From Bacillus sp. ISL-18 (GTDB lineage: Bacteria; Bacillota; Bacilli; Bacillales; Cytobacillaceae): 64,000 nucleotides of DNA. How positions within the stretch are numbered: position 1 is the first letter of the stretch; each line of letters starts with the position of its first letter. This document shows, one piece after another, positions 16,195 through 24,563 of this stretch. A program made the translations under genes and the position numbers. Location: the NCBI RefSeq assembly GCF_018613415.1, contig NZ_JAGGQG010000014.1, positions 62,001 to 126,000 of the forward strand, read 5' to 3'. Under the pieces are notes generated by a model. That model saw only the letters and a program-made list of their open reading frames with translations, was not told the origin of the DNA and did not search any database.

Positions 16195-17427
16195 TTATGC
16201 TTTTTGCTCAGTTAATTTGATGATTTCAATAATGGTTTGCGTTGCTTTTACCATATTTTCAACCGAGATAAACTCGAACTTCCCATGAAAATTTTCGCCG
16301 CCGGTAAAAATGTTCGGGGTTGGCAGACCCATATAGGAAAGCTGTGAGCCATCAGTGCCGCCGCGGATTGGTTTAGTGATTGGTTTGATGTCTAAGCTAA
16401 CCATCGCTTCATGAGCAATGTCGACAATCTCCATAACCGGTTCAATTTTCTCTTTCATGTTGTAGTATTGGTCATTCAGTTCGAGCACGATTCTGTCGGA
16501 GCCATACTTGGCCTGGAATTCACTCACAATGGATTGTAAGGCTGCCTTGCGGTCATTGAATTTTTTTCGGTCATGGTCACGGATAATATAGTGAAGATTG
16601 GTTTGCTCCACATCACCGTTGAAAGCTAGCAAATGATAAAAGCCTTCGTATCCCTCGGTATGTTCTGGTGCCTCTTGTGCCGGAAGTTTGCTATGTAATT
16701 CCATACCGATTTTGATAGAGTTGACCATTTTATTTTTGGCTGATCCTGGGTGGATGTTACTGCCTTTAATCGTAATTTTCGCTCCTGCGGCGTTAAAGCT
16801 TTCGAATTCTAACTCACCAAGCGGACCGCCATCAACGGTGTAAGCATATTTTGCATTGAAGGCCGCAACGTCGAACTTATGTGGGCCTCTGCCAATTTCC
16901 TCATCCGGTGTGAACGCAACGCGGACCTTACCGTGTTTGATTTCAGGGTGTTGAATAAGGTAAGCCATTGCGGTCATGATTTCCGTAACGCCAGCCTTGT
17001 TGTCCGCGCCTAGCAGGGTGGTGCCGTCTGTTGTGATTAGTGTATGACCTTTGTATTCTGGAAGACTTGGGAAGTCCTTGGGTGACAAGATGACGTTTAG
17101 GGCTTTGTTTAGGACGATCTCACCGCCATCGTAGTTTTCGACGATTTGCGGGTTGACGTTTTTGCCGGTGAAGTCGGTGGCAGTGTCAACGTGGGCTAGG
17201 AAGCCGATGGTTGATACGTCTTTGTCGGTGTTGGCTGGCAGGGTTGCCATCACGTAGCCGTTTTCGTCGATGGTTACTTCTTGCATCCCAATTTGTTTTA
17301 GCTCTTCAACTAACATGCGAAGCAATGTCCACTGCCCTTCTGTTGATGGACAGGTTTCGTTGTTTTCATTGGATTGTGTGTCAACTTTTACATAGGAAGT
17401 AAATCTTTCAATTAGTTCGTTTTTCAA
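16195..17427 (-). CDS. pepT: Peptidase T (tripeptide aminopeptidase)
   Basis: The start is TTG 17427, ten bases after GGGAG, giving MKNELIERFTSYVKVDTQS and 410 residues, the same length and N-terminus as B. subtilis PepT; upstream ATG codons would add an atypical extension. It is an M20B zinc metallopeptidase that removes the N-terminal residue of tripeptides in the cytoplasm. Visible metal and catalytic motifs are GFLAHVDTATD, LLGADNKAG, FTPDEEIGRG (general base Glu) and YTVDGG. It is expressed alone and ends at a shared bidirectional terminator. Confidence 0.95.
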   Translation of the reverse strand: MKNELIERFTSYVKVDTQSNENNETCPSTEGQWTLLRMLVEELKQIGMQEVTIDENGYVMATLPANTDKDVSTIGFLAHVDTATDFTGKNVNPQIVENYDGGEIVLNKALNVILSPKDFPSLPEYKGHTLITTDGTTLLGADNKAGVTEIMTAMAYLIQHPEIKHGKVRVAFTPDEEIGRGPHKFDVAAFNAKYAYTVDGGPLGELEFESFNAAGAKITIKGSNIHPGSAKNKMVNSIKIGMELHSKLPAQEAPEHTEGYEGFYHLLAFNGDVEQTNLHYIIRDHDRKKFNDRKAALQSIVSEFQAKYGSDRIVLELNDQYYNMKEKIEPVMEIVDIAHEAMVSLDIKPITKPIRGGTDGSQLSYMGLPTPNIFTGGENFHGKFEFISVENMVKATQTIIEIIKLTEQKA

Positions 17428-17571
17428 CTTTGCTGCACTCCCTTTTTTTGAGTTTTTAATCATGAATATCATATCACTTTGGGTGAGCGGTTACACGTTT
17501 TGAAAAAAGTTAATGGCAAGAGGTGAGAGGATTTGTGGATAGATTACTGCAATTAGCGGATGAGCAACTCT

Positions 17572-17933
17572 AACTTGCGCCAGGCAAAACAACTTGCGGA
17601 TAAGAGGTGCTAACTTGCGGATGAGAGGCGCTAACTTGCGGAAAGAGAGAGGCAACTTGCGGATAAGCAACTCCAACTTGTGCAAGGGAAAACAACTTGC
17701 GGATGAGAGGCGCTAACTTGCGGAAAGAGAGAGGCAACTTGCGGATAAGCGCCTCCAACTTGCGCAAGGGAAAATAACTTGCGGATAAGAGGCGCTGACT
17801 TGCGGAAAGAGAGAGCCAATTTGCAGATAAGCGCCCCCAACCTGTGCAAGTCAAAACAACTTACGGATAAGCGCCCCCAACTTGCGCAAGTCAAATCAAC
17901 TTGTGGAAAGCAACTCCAACTTGCTCAATGGCC
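17572..17933. repeat. Tandem repeat: 18 units of 19-21 bp in an 82-bp higher-order period
   Basis: Units begin AACTTGCG and alternate in length 21, 21, 21, 19. The four-unit block repeats at 82 bp (for example units at 17612, 17694 and 17776, and at 17633, 17715 and 17797), with decay toward 17933. Minus-strand frames through it encode repetitive RKL/SASC strings without ribosome binding sites and are not genes. It lies between pepT and the NERD gene. Confidence 0.9.
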
Positions 17934-17937
17934 AATA

Positions 17938-18900
17938 TCACCGTTTTAAACGAAAATCCATTGTGTAGGACCGGTAACGATATTTTCCCTCACTTAGCAG
18001 ATTCATGCTTGTTAATATTCGATTTGCAGTGTAAATATCCTCCACCCCCAAAAACTCCCGACACTCCCTATTAGTGATACTCCTCTTAAAAATCAAAAAC
18101 CACTCCCTTAAAGTCCTCTCATGTGCAAGATGATCCTTAGTATTGCAAATAGGGCAAACCCAGGTTCGTGGTGTCTTCACCATCCCGATTCTATGGCATT
18201 TCAGACACCTCACGCCTGTTTTGAAATCACTAAAAGGAATATGAAAAGTCTCGCAAACTGGTTTTGGAATGTACATTTGATGACTATCGAGAAGCTCTGC
18301 AGACAGCCAATGGAAGGTATCAGGATCTAGCTTCTGTTCCAGGCTCGGAATGTTTTTTAGATAAGAAGGAATCAAGTTAGGATATAAAATCTTTGTCCTT
18401 TGAGGAGGAACAGCCACAATCTGTTTCGGGTAGGATAAAACAACAGCACCATAAAGAGGAATCTTGATATTTCGGCTCTTTAGCCAATCAGAAAGCAACT
18501 CATAATTTCGCTCCAGTTGAACCACCGGACTCTCAAACCCGTCCTTATGTCCGTCTTCCCGGGTCCTAATCAATTGTGGAGGGTTATCTTTAAATTCGAG
18601 AATCCCGCCAATATTTTTAACCTCTAACACCACCCCAAACCTGGGGCTCAACAAAAACGTATCCATTTGAAAATCAGAAGTAGGAGATAAATCATGAAAA
18701 ATGTGGTGGTTAAAAGAAAAAGAGGACGTACGGAGAACTTCAGCGACCTGGTCTTCCCCGCCAATTCCTGCTTCAACTGAGGACTGTTTTCCTGCCAATA
18801 CAGGCAGAAGAGGATGCCCGGCAGGAAGACGGCCTTGAGAGGATATCAAGCCTTCTAACTTCAATGAGGGGTCTCGACTTTTGATGCAAATATAAAACAC
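17938..18900 (-). CDS. NERD (nuclease-related) domain protein with C-terminal zinc ribbon
   Basis: About 320 residues. The NERD core includes HHIFHDL, MDTFLLSPRFGVVLEVKN (the D..E.K pattern of nuclease folds) and QLERNYELLSDWL. A C-terminal ribbon has CLKC and CPIC. The start is uncertain: AAGGGAGGTG lies at about 18900-18908, the in-frame GTG at 18900 overlaps it, and the best spaced codon is an ATT at 18891. I give the GTG. Frames extending to 19182 run over the divergent TetR promoter and are unlikely. NERD proteins are predicted nucleases of unknown biological role in Bacillus. Confidence 0.75.
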   Translation of the reverse strand: MFYICIKSRDPSLKLEGLISSQGRLPAGHPLLPVLAGKQSSVEAGIGGEDQVAEVLRTSSFSFNHHIFHDLSPTSDFQMDTFLLSPRFGVVLEVKNIGGILEFKDNPPQLIRTREDGHKDGFESPVVQLERNYELLSDWLKSRNIKIPLYGAVVLSYPKQIVAVPPQRTKILYPNLIPSYLKNIPSLEQKLDPDTFHWLSAELLDSHQMYIPKPVCETFHIPFSDFKTGVRCLKCHRIGMVKTPRTWVCPICNTKDHLAHERTLREWFLIFKRSITNRECREFLGVEDIYTANRILTSMNLLSEGKYRYRSYTMDFRLKR

Positions 18901-19000
18901 CTCCCTTAAATTTACATGAATCGTATCATATCCCACAAACCCAAACGATACCCTCTGTATCAATTTCATAATATTGTAAAAAATATAGCTTATCCGCCTA

Positions 19001-19053
19001 TTGATCAGGGTAGTCAACGGGATTATAATGACTCCATTGACTGATGTGGTCAA
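19001..19053 (+). promoter_or_regulatory. Promoter and operator of the TetR-ABC operon
   Basis: TTGATC (19001-19006), 17-base spacer and TATAAT (19024-19029). The inverted repeat TTGAC-N7-GTCAA (19037-19053) covers the expected start point, and a related half-site TAGTCAAC lies in the spacer. This is the usual layout for TetR autorepression. Confidence 0.75.
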
Positions 19054-19078
19054 CACTAAAAACAGGGGGGCTGCACCA

Positions 19079-19702
19079 GTGTTCTCAAAATTTTTCAACT
19101 TAGAAACGGAAAAACAAGACCGAATCCTAAATGCTGCCATAAAGGAATTTGCCCAGAAAGGATATGATAAGGCCTCAACCAACGAAATCGTGAAAGAAGC
19201 CGAAATCTCAAAGGGATTAATTTTTCATTATTTTAAAAACAAGAAGCAGTTATTCTTATTCTTATTTGACCATTGCATCCAAATTATTACCGATGACTTC
19301 TACAAAAAGGTCGACCTTAAAGAGGAAGATTTTTTCAAAAGAATACGGAAGGCGGTCGCAATTAAAATGGACCTCCTTGCCAAATATCCAGACATCTTTA
19401 AATTTATTGAAGAAGCCTATATGGACGATGCAGCCGACATTAGAGCGGAAATTGAGAAAAAGGTGAAAGCCTTAAATGAGATTAACTTTGGGAAAATTTA
19501 CGAGGGCATTAATCTTTCGAAGTTTCGCGACGATGTCGACATCCGAAGAATCTTAAAAATTATTACCTGGACGTTTGAAAAATTAAGTGAAGAGGAGCTT
19601 AACAAAGCAAAATTAACAGCAAATCACGAAATTGACTACCCGGCCATCCAGCTTGAAGCTGAGCAATATTTCGAAGTATTAACCAAAGTGTTTTATAAGT
19701 AA
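19079..19702 (+). CDS. TetR/AcrR-family repressor
   Basis: The GTG at 19079 is chosen because AGGGGGG lies 8 bases upstream and because the helix-turn-helix then sits at the usual distance; earlier codons overlap the operator. The 207-residue product has the TetR DNA-binding domain at residues 13-60 (ILNAAIKEFAQKGYDKASTNEIVKEA, GLIFHYFKNKKQLF) and an all-helical ligand domain after it. The ABC exporter genes follow after 16 bases, so it probably represses itself and them until an inducer binds. Confidence 0.9.
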   Translation: MFSKFFNLETEKQDRILNAAIKEFAQKGYDKASTNEIVKEAEISKGLIFHYFKNKKQLFLFLFDHCIQIITDDFYKKVDLKEEDFFKRIRKAVAIKMDLLAKYPDIFKFIEEAYMDDAADIRAEIEKKVKALNEINFGKIYEGINLSKFRDDVDIRRILKIITWTFEKLSEEELNKAKLTANHEIDYPAIQLEAEQYFEVLTKVFYK

Positions 19703-19718
19703 AAAGGGGGCAGGAACC

Positions 19719-20603
19719 ATGAATATAATCGAGATTAACAACCTGACAAAGACGTACGGCAAGTCTAGAGGGATTACCGATATTAGCTTTCATGTTGAAC
19801 AAGGTGAGATTTTTGGTTTCATTGGACCAAACGGTGCCGGAAAATCGACGACCATCCGGACCCTCCTTTCCCTCATTTATCCAACGAGCGGCAGCGCCAA
19901 AATCTTTGGAAAAGACTGCATTCAGTTTGCACCGGAAATCAAAAAGGAAATTGGTTATCTGCCTTCGGAAGTTTTTTACTATGACAATATGAAAGTGAAG
20001 GATCTCTTAAAATACTCCGCCAGCTTCTATAAGAAGGACTGCAGTAAGAGAATTAAAGAGTTAGCGGAAATGATGGATCTTGATTTAACCAAAAAGATTG
20101 ATGATCTCTCCCTGGGAAATAAAAAGAAGGTGGGCATTGTTCAAGGCCTGCTTCATGAACCAAAGCTAATCATCCTTGATGAACCGACAAGCGGGCTGGA
20201 CCCGTTAATGCAGCAAAGATTCTTTGAATTGCTGGAGGAGGAAAATCAGAAAGGCGCTACAATCCTTTTTTCGTCACACATTTTGAGTGAGGTTCAAAGA
20301 CTATGCAATCGGGTGGCAATTATTAAAGAGGGCAAGATTGTTACGGTAGAAAAGATAAGTACGTTACAAGAAAACAATTATAAAAAGTTTAAGGTGGAAA
20401 CGAACTCGGCCCTCTCTCCCGACTATTTTAATATCATCGGTGTAAGTAATTTGGAGGCTAAAGGTAATGTAATCAGCTTTCTTTTTAAAGGAAACATCAA
20501 TACGGTCTTGAAGAAGTTAGCCGAAATGGAAGTCGGCAATTTGTGGATTGAAGAGCCTGATCTTGAGGAGATCTTTATGCATTATTACGAAAAGGAGGCC
20601 TAA
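19719..20603 (+). CDS. ABC transporter ATP-binding protein
   Basis: 294 residues with Walker A GPNGAGKST near residue 37, the signature DLSLGNKKKVG, Walker B LIILDEPTSGLDP and the switch histidine in FSSHILSE. The last 80 residues form the accessory domain of the ABC-2/drug-exporter (CcmA-like) group. It energises the two permeases encoded immediately downstream. Substrate unknown; TetR control suggests a toxic compound, peptide or lipid. Confidence 0.9.
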   Translation: MNIIEINNLTKTYGKSRGITDISFHVEQGEIFGFIGPNGAGKSTTIRTLLSLIYPTSGSAKIFGKDCIQFAPEIKKEIGYLPSEVFYYDNMKVKDLLKYSASFYKKDCSKRIKELAEMMDLDLTKKIDDLSLGNKKKVGIVQGLLHEPKLIILDEPTSGLDPLMQQRFFELLEEENQKGATILFSSHILSEVQRLCNRVAIIKEGKIVTVEKISTLQENNYKKFKVETNSALSPDYFNIIGVSNLEAKGNVISFLFKGNINTVLKKLAEMEVGNLWIEEPDLEEIFMHYYEKEA

Positions 20604-20609
20604 GAGTCT

Positions 20610-21407
20610 ATGAATATCTTTTTTCATGAGTTAAAGGCGTATCGGAAATCAACGATGATTTGGACCTTTTCGTTAATCATGGTGGCATTGCTATTCCTGT
20701 CGATGTTTCCCTCGTTTGCGAAAGATGCGGATGAGTTCAAGAAATTATTAGCTGGCTACCCGTTGGCGATGAGGAAGGCGATCGGACTTAATTTGGAGAG
20801 TATATTTACGATTTTGGGATTTTACAGCTATGCTTTGACGTTCACAACGCTTTGTGCGGCCATTCAAGCAATGAATCTCGGTACTGGAATTGTCAGCAAA
20901 GAGGTTCGCGAAAAAACGGCTGATTTCCTGTTAACCAAGCCGGTGACCCGCATACAAGTTTTAACTAGTAAACTGATGGCTGCATTCACGTCCCTATTAA
21001 TTACCAATGTTGTCTACCAGATTGCAGCCAATTTGATCGCGTTGCAGGTTAATACAGTAGATTATAGTATAAAGAAATTCGTACTGCTCTCCTTGACAAT
21101 GTTTTTTATTCAATTAATCTTTCTAGCAATCGGCATCATCATCTCTGTCATTGTTCCAAAAATTAAATCTGTCTTAACGGTTTCATTAGCAACGGTGTTT
21201 GCGTTTTACTTTCTCGGTGTCATTAGTGAGACTTCCGGTGATGATGTGAAACGATACATCTCGCCATTTAAATACTTTGATCACAGCTATATTACCAAAC
21301 ACGCTAGCTTCGAAGGATCTTTTCTCATTGCAGGTGCCGTGATTGTCGTTGCAGCCACTGCGGCAAGTTATATGATCTATACTAAAAAGGATATTCATGC
21401 TGTTTAG
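20610..21407 (+). CDS. ABC-2 type permease
   Basis: 265 residues with six predicted membrane spans and the mid-protein motif EVREKTADFLLTKPVTRIQVLTSKLMA, typical of ABC-2 exporters related to bacitracin and NosY-like permeases. It starts 6 bases after the ATPase stop and is followed by a paralogue with the same layout, so the exporter is probably a heterodimer of permeases. Confidence 0.88.
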   Translation: MNIFFHELKAYRKSTMIWTFSLIMVALLFLSMFPSFAKDADEFKKLLAGYPLAMRKAIGLNLESIFTILGFYSYALTFTTLCAAIQAMNLGTGIVSKEVREKTADFLLTKPVTRIQVLTSKLMAAFTSLLITNVVYQIAANLIALQVNTVDYSIKKFVLLSLTMFFIQLIFLAIGIIISVIVPKIKSVLTVSLATVFAFYFLGVISETSGDDVKRYISPFKYFDHSYITKHASFEGSFLIAGAVIVVAATAASYMIYTKKDIHAV

Positions 21408-21419
21408 GGGGATCTGAAG

Positions 21420-22217
21420 ATGAATATATTTTTAAAAGAATTAAACTCTCATCGTAAATCACTCCTATTTTGGTGCATTGGTGTGTTTCTAATGGTGTTA
21501 TCCGGCATGAATAAGTATGCTAATTTGTATTCATCACAGCAATCAATGAATGACGTAATGAAAGATATGCCCAAATCGCTGCAGGTGGTAATGGGAGCAG
21601 GAAGCTTAGATTTATCAAAAGCGAGTGGTTATTATGGGATGCTGTTTATTTATTTGCTCTTGATGGCAACGATACATGCAGCCATGCTTGGCGCCGGGAT
21701 CATTGCAAAAGAGGAGCGGGACAAAACAGCCGAGTTCTTATTTGTGAAGCCCGTTTCCAGAACAAAGGTTATTACGGCAAAATTGCTGGCAGCCTTGTTC
21801 AATCTCATCGTTTTTAATTTAGTAACATTAACTTCGTCGATTGTCCTGATGGCTAAATACAGCAAGGGTGAAAATGTAAATCGAGATTTGATCATCTTGA
21901 TGGCGGGGATGTTCATCTTGCAGCTGTTGTTTATGGTGATGGGCAGTGCCATTTCCTCTGTAAAAAGGAAATCAAAGAAGGCACCTTCCCTATCGGCAGG
22001 TGTCCTGTTATTGACTTTTATTTTGTCTGTGGCGATAGATTTGAATGAAAGGTTGAAAAACCTTAAGTACTTGAGCCCGTTTAAATATTTTGAGGCGAAA
22101 AATGTGATGTACGGAGGCGGGTTGGATCCCCTCTTTGTTGTTATTTCCCTCTTTTTAATCGCAGCCTTCACAAGTGTAACTTACTTTTTTTATAAAAAAC
22201 GAGATTTAACTAGTTAA
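21420..22217 (+). CDS. ABC-2 type permease, paralogue of the preceding gene
   Basis: Also 265 residues with the matching motif ERDKTAEFLFVKPVSRTKVITAKLLA and the same span layout, including LKYLSPFKYFEAKNV near the C-terminus (the partner has YISPFKYFDHSYI). The pair arose by tandem duplication. GGGGGATCTGAAG precedes its ATG. It is the last gene of the tetR operon. Confidence 0.88.
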   Translation: MNIFLKELNSHRKSLLFWCIGVFLMVLSGMNKYANLYSSQQSMNDVMKDMPKSLQVVMGAGSLDLSKASGYYGMLFIYLLLMATIHAAMLGAGIIAKEERDKTAEFLFVKPVSRTKVITAKLLAALFNLIVFNLVTLTSSIVLMAKYSKGENVNRDLIILMAGMFILQLLFMVMGSAISSVKRKSKKAPSLSAGVLLLTFILSVAIDLNERLKNLKYLSPFKYFEAKNVMYGGGLDPLFVVISLFLIAAFTSVTYFFYKKRDLTS

Positions 22218-22247
22218 AGACCGGGGGATTTTCCTCCGGTCTTTTGA
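22216..22247 (+). terminator. Terminator of the TetR-ABC operon
   Basis: A 13-bp stem, AAAGACCGGGGGA with TCCTCCGGTCTTT, starts in the stop codon region and ends in a T-run. Confidence 0.85.
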
Positions 22248-22348
22248 TACCGTGATAAAGGAGGTCAGGTAGTTTAACCGAGCTCATAATGGATATAACT
22301 ATATAAAAAGTGTTAATATGAATAAATCAAACAAAGGGAGAGAATCAA

Positions 22349-22699
22349 ATGACAAACGAAAATGAAAACGCTATACTGCCACCGAAAACTTGTTCGGTTG
22401 AAAAATTAATTACCGTAAAGACCGATGTCGAGAAGGTTTTGGCGGGTGAAAAAACCGCTACACGCCGGAACGGCCGGTATGCCGACCCAGGCGAAATCAT
22501 GACACTTGAAGGCCGTCAGTTCGTCGTCGACAAGGTTTATTCTCAGAGCTTGGGCGAGTTGACGGATGATGATGCCCGCCGCGAGGGCTTCAGCACAGTT
22601 GAGGAATATAAGCAGTCGATCCTTGCCTATCATCCAGGTATGCCGTGGCTCCCACAGATGCGTGTCTGGGTCCATGAATTTAGCCCGGTCCAAGATTAA
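22349..22699 (+). CDS. ASCH-domain protein
   Basis: 116 residues, monocistronic. GGGAGAG lies ahead of the ATG. The ASCH pattern is seen in KTATRRNGRYADPGEIMTL and in the aromatic C-terminus MRVWVHEFSPV. ASCH domains have a PUA-like fold and are thought to bind RNA or modified nucleosides; some hydrolyse N4-acetylcytidine. The precise activity here is unknown. Confidence 0.8.
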   Translation: MTNENENAILPPKTCSVEKLITVKTDVEKVLAGEKTATRRNGRYADPGEIMTLEGRQFVVDKVYSQSLGELTDDDARREGFSTVEEYKQSILAYHPGMPWLPQMRVWVHEFSPVQD

Positions 22700-22712
22700 T
22701 CAGGTTAAACAG

Positions 22713-22750
22713 AAATAGTCCATTCTCTGCAATGGGCTATTTTGTTTTTT
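22713..22750 (+). terminator. Terminator after the ASCH gene
   Basis: AAATAGTCCATT (22713-22724) pairs, with two wobbles, with AATGGGCTATTT (22731-22742), followed by a T-rich run. Confidence 0.75.
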
Positions 22751-22763
22751 CTATGCTTAAAAA

Positions 22764-22793
22764 TTGTTTTATTCCGGTAAACGAAATTATAAT
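22764..22793 (+). promoter_or_regulatory. Promoter of the heterodimeric ABC exporter
   Basis: TTGTTT (22764-22769), 18-base spacer, TATAAT (22788-22793). Only about 30 nt of leader separate it from the start codon, so there is no room for a bmrB-like leader peptide of the kind described for B. subtilis bmrCD. Confidence 0.6.
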
Positions 22794-22829
22794 AGCTTTA
22801 TTAATATCACCAAAGGGTTAGGTGAGAGC

Positions 22830-24563
22830 ATGAAGTTTTTATCAAAGTACATAAAGAAATATTGGAAGTCTTTTAGCATTGCCGTACTATTTCTCACCTT
22901 TGAGGCAATAAGTGATTTGATGCAGCCAACGATTATGGCAAAAATCATCGATAAAGGTGTTGTGAACCGAGACATTCATTATGTGTTAAAAATGGGCGGC
23001 GTGATGCTGTTGATTACTGCCCTCGGTGCCATCAGTGCCTCTGCCCGCAGCGTAATTGCCAGCATTGTCTCGCAAAACTTCGGCACCGAATTGCGCTCCG
23101 ATTTATTTAAAAAAGTTCAAACGCTTTCGTTTACAAATCTCGATCGGTTTAATCGCGCCTCGTTGATAACCCGGTTAACAAATGACGTCACACAGGTGCA
23201 GGTGTTTGTGAATGGGCTGATGCGAATCTTTGTTAAGTCTCCTCTGCTTGCGATAGGGGGCCTTGTGATGGCCACACGGCTTAACTTGCACTTATCCATT
23301 GTTTTGGCCGTGGTTGTTCCGATTGTAGCCTTATTAATTGTCCTGAATCTGCGCCTCGGTTTTCCTCTCTTTTCTAAGGTTCAGCAGGCCTTAGACCGCG
23401 TGAATTCGGTGATGAGGGAATACTTATCAGGGGTTCGTGTCGTCAAGGCCTTTAACCGCTTTGATGTTGAAATTGGCAAATTTGCCAAAGCAAATGACCA
23501 GTTTAAGGATCAATCTATCACCGCAGGGCGTCTGATGGCTACATTCAGCCCGGCCATCATGCTGACGGTGAATCTCGGTATTGTCGCCGTCCTATGGATG
23601 GGCGGACTAGGGGTAGAATCAGGTAACATTCAAGTAGGGCATATCATTGCTTTTACCAACTATATGACGCAAATTCTTTTTTCCCTGATGGTGATTTCAA
23701 TGGTCTTTAATATGTTTGTCAGGGCTAAGGCATCCGCGGGCAGAATTAATGAAGTGTTTTTACAGGAGAATGGTACCATAGTAGAAACGCAGGCCGCATC
23801 GCTGCATCATGGTCAAGAAACAGGCAGAATTGATTTTGAAGATGTCACTTTTTCTTATGAAGGAACCAGTGGCGAGCCAATCTTAAAACATATTGATTTA
23901 ACCATCCTCCCGGGAGAATCGGTAGGCATTATTGGCTCAACTGGTTCAGGAAAAAGTACCCTCGTCGGGCTAATTCCCCGTTTTTATGATGTGACAAGCG
24001 GGACAATTAAGGTTGATGGCCAAGATATTTCAAAGCTAAAACCGCAGCTGCTAAGAGATCAAATCGCGATTGTACCACAAAAAAATATCTTATTTACCGG
24101 CACGGTAGCAGATAATATCCGCTGGGGAAAAGAAGAGGCCACCGATGCAGAAGTAAGGACGGCAGCCATGATAGCCGGTGCCGATGACTTTATTGCCGCC
24201 TCGCCGGAGGGATATGAAACAAAAATTGGCCAGGGTGGTGTTAACTTCTCCGGCGGTCAGAAACAGCGGATATCAATTGCGCGGGCCCTGGTGAAAAGAC
24301 CGAACATTTTAATTTTGGATGATAGTACGAGTGCAGTGGACGTTGCCACTGAAGCGAAAATTAAGACTGCCTTGAAAAAATATGCTAAAGGCCTAACCTG
24401 TATTTTGATTGCCCAGCGGATTACCTCGATTATCGATGCGGATAAAATCGTCGTTTTGGATCATGGTGAACTTGTTGGAGTCGGGACCCACCGCGAGTTG
24501 CTTTCGGATTGCCGAGTTTATCAAGAAATCTATCAATCGCAGATGGGCAAGGAGGCTTTGTAA
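22830..24563 (+). CDS. ABC exporter half-transporter with degenerate ATP site (BmrC-like)
   Basis: 577 residues from ATG 22830, behind AGGTGAGAGC. Six membrane spans (residues 1-310) are fused to one nucleotide-binding domain with Walker A GSTGSGKST and signature NFSGGQKQR. The Walker B end reads ILDDSTSAVD, with Asp where the catalytic Glu normally is, and the switch residue is Gln (IAQRITS) rather than His. These changes mark the non-catalytic partner of heterodimeric exporters such as BmrC/YheI or TM287. The partner gene starts at the next base. Confidence 0.9.
   Translation: MKFLSKYIKKYWKSFSIAVLFLTFEAISDLMQPTIMAKIIDKGVVNRDIHYVLKMGGVMLLITALGAISASARSVIASIVSQNFGTELRSDLFKKVQTLSFTNLDRFNRASLITRLTNDVTQVQVFVNGLMRIFVKSPLLAIGGLVMATRLNLHLSIVLAVVVPIVALLIVLNLRLGFPLFSKVQQALDRVNSVMREYLSGVRVVKAFNRFDVEIGKFAKANDQFKDQSITAGRLMATFSPAIMLTVNLGIVAVLWMGGLGVESGNIQVGHIIAFTNYMTQILFSLMVISMVFNMFVRAKASAGRINEVFLQENGTIVETQAASLHHGQETGRIDFEDVTFSYEGTSGEPILKHIDLTILPGESVGIIGSTGSGKSTLVGLIPRFYDVTSGTIKVDGQDISKLKPQLLRDQIAIVPQKNILFTGTVADNIRWGKEEATDAEVRTAAMIAGADDFIAASPEGYETKIGQGGVNFSGGQKQRISIARALVKRPNILILDDSTSAVDVATEAKIKTALKKYAKGLTCILIAQRITSIIDADKIVVLDHGELVGVGTHRELLSDCRVYQEIYQSQMGKEAL

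Noticed and set aside
17491..17894. Minus-strand frames encoding RKL/SASC-rich repeats
   Set aside because: They are translations of the non-coding 82-bp tandem repeat in several frames, without ribosome binding sites.
17572..17933. CRISPR array
   Set aside because: Units are contiguous and all alike (19-21 bp); there are no unique spacers and no cas genes.
21650..22171. 173-codon frame opposite the second ABC-2 permease
   Set aside because: Antisense shadow, no start signal or family resemblance.
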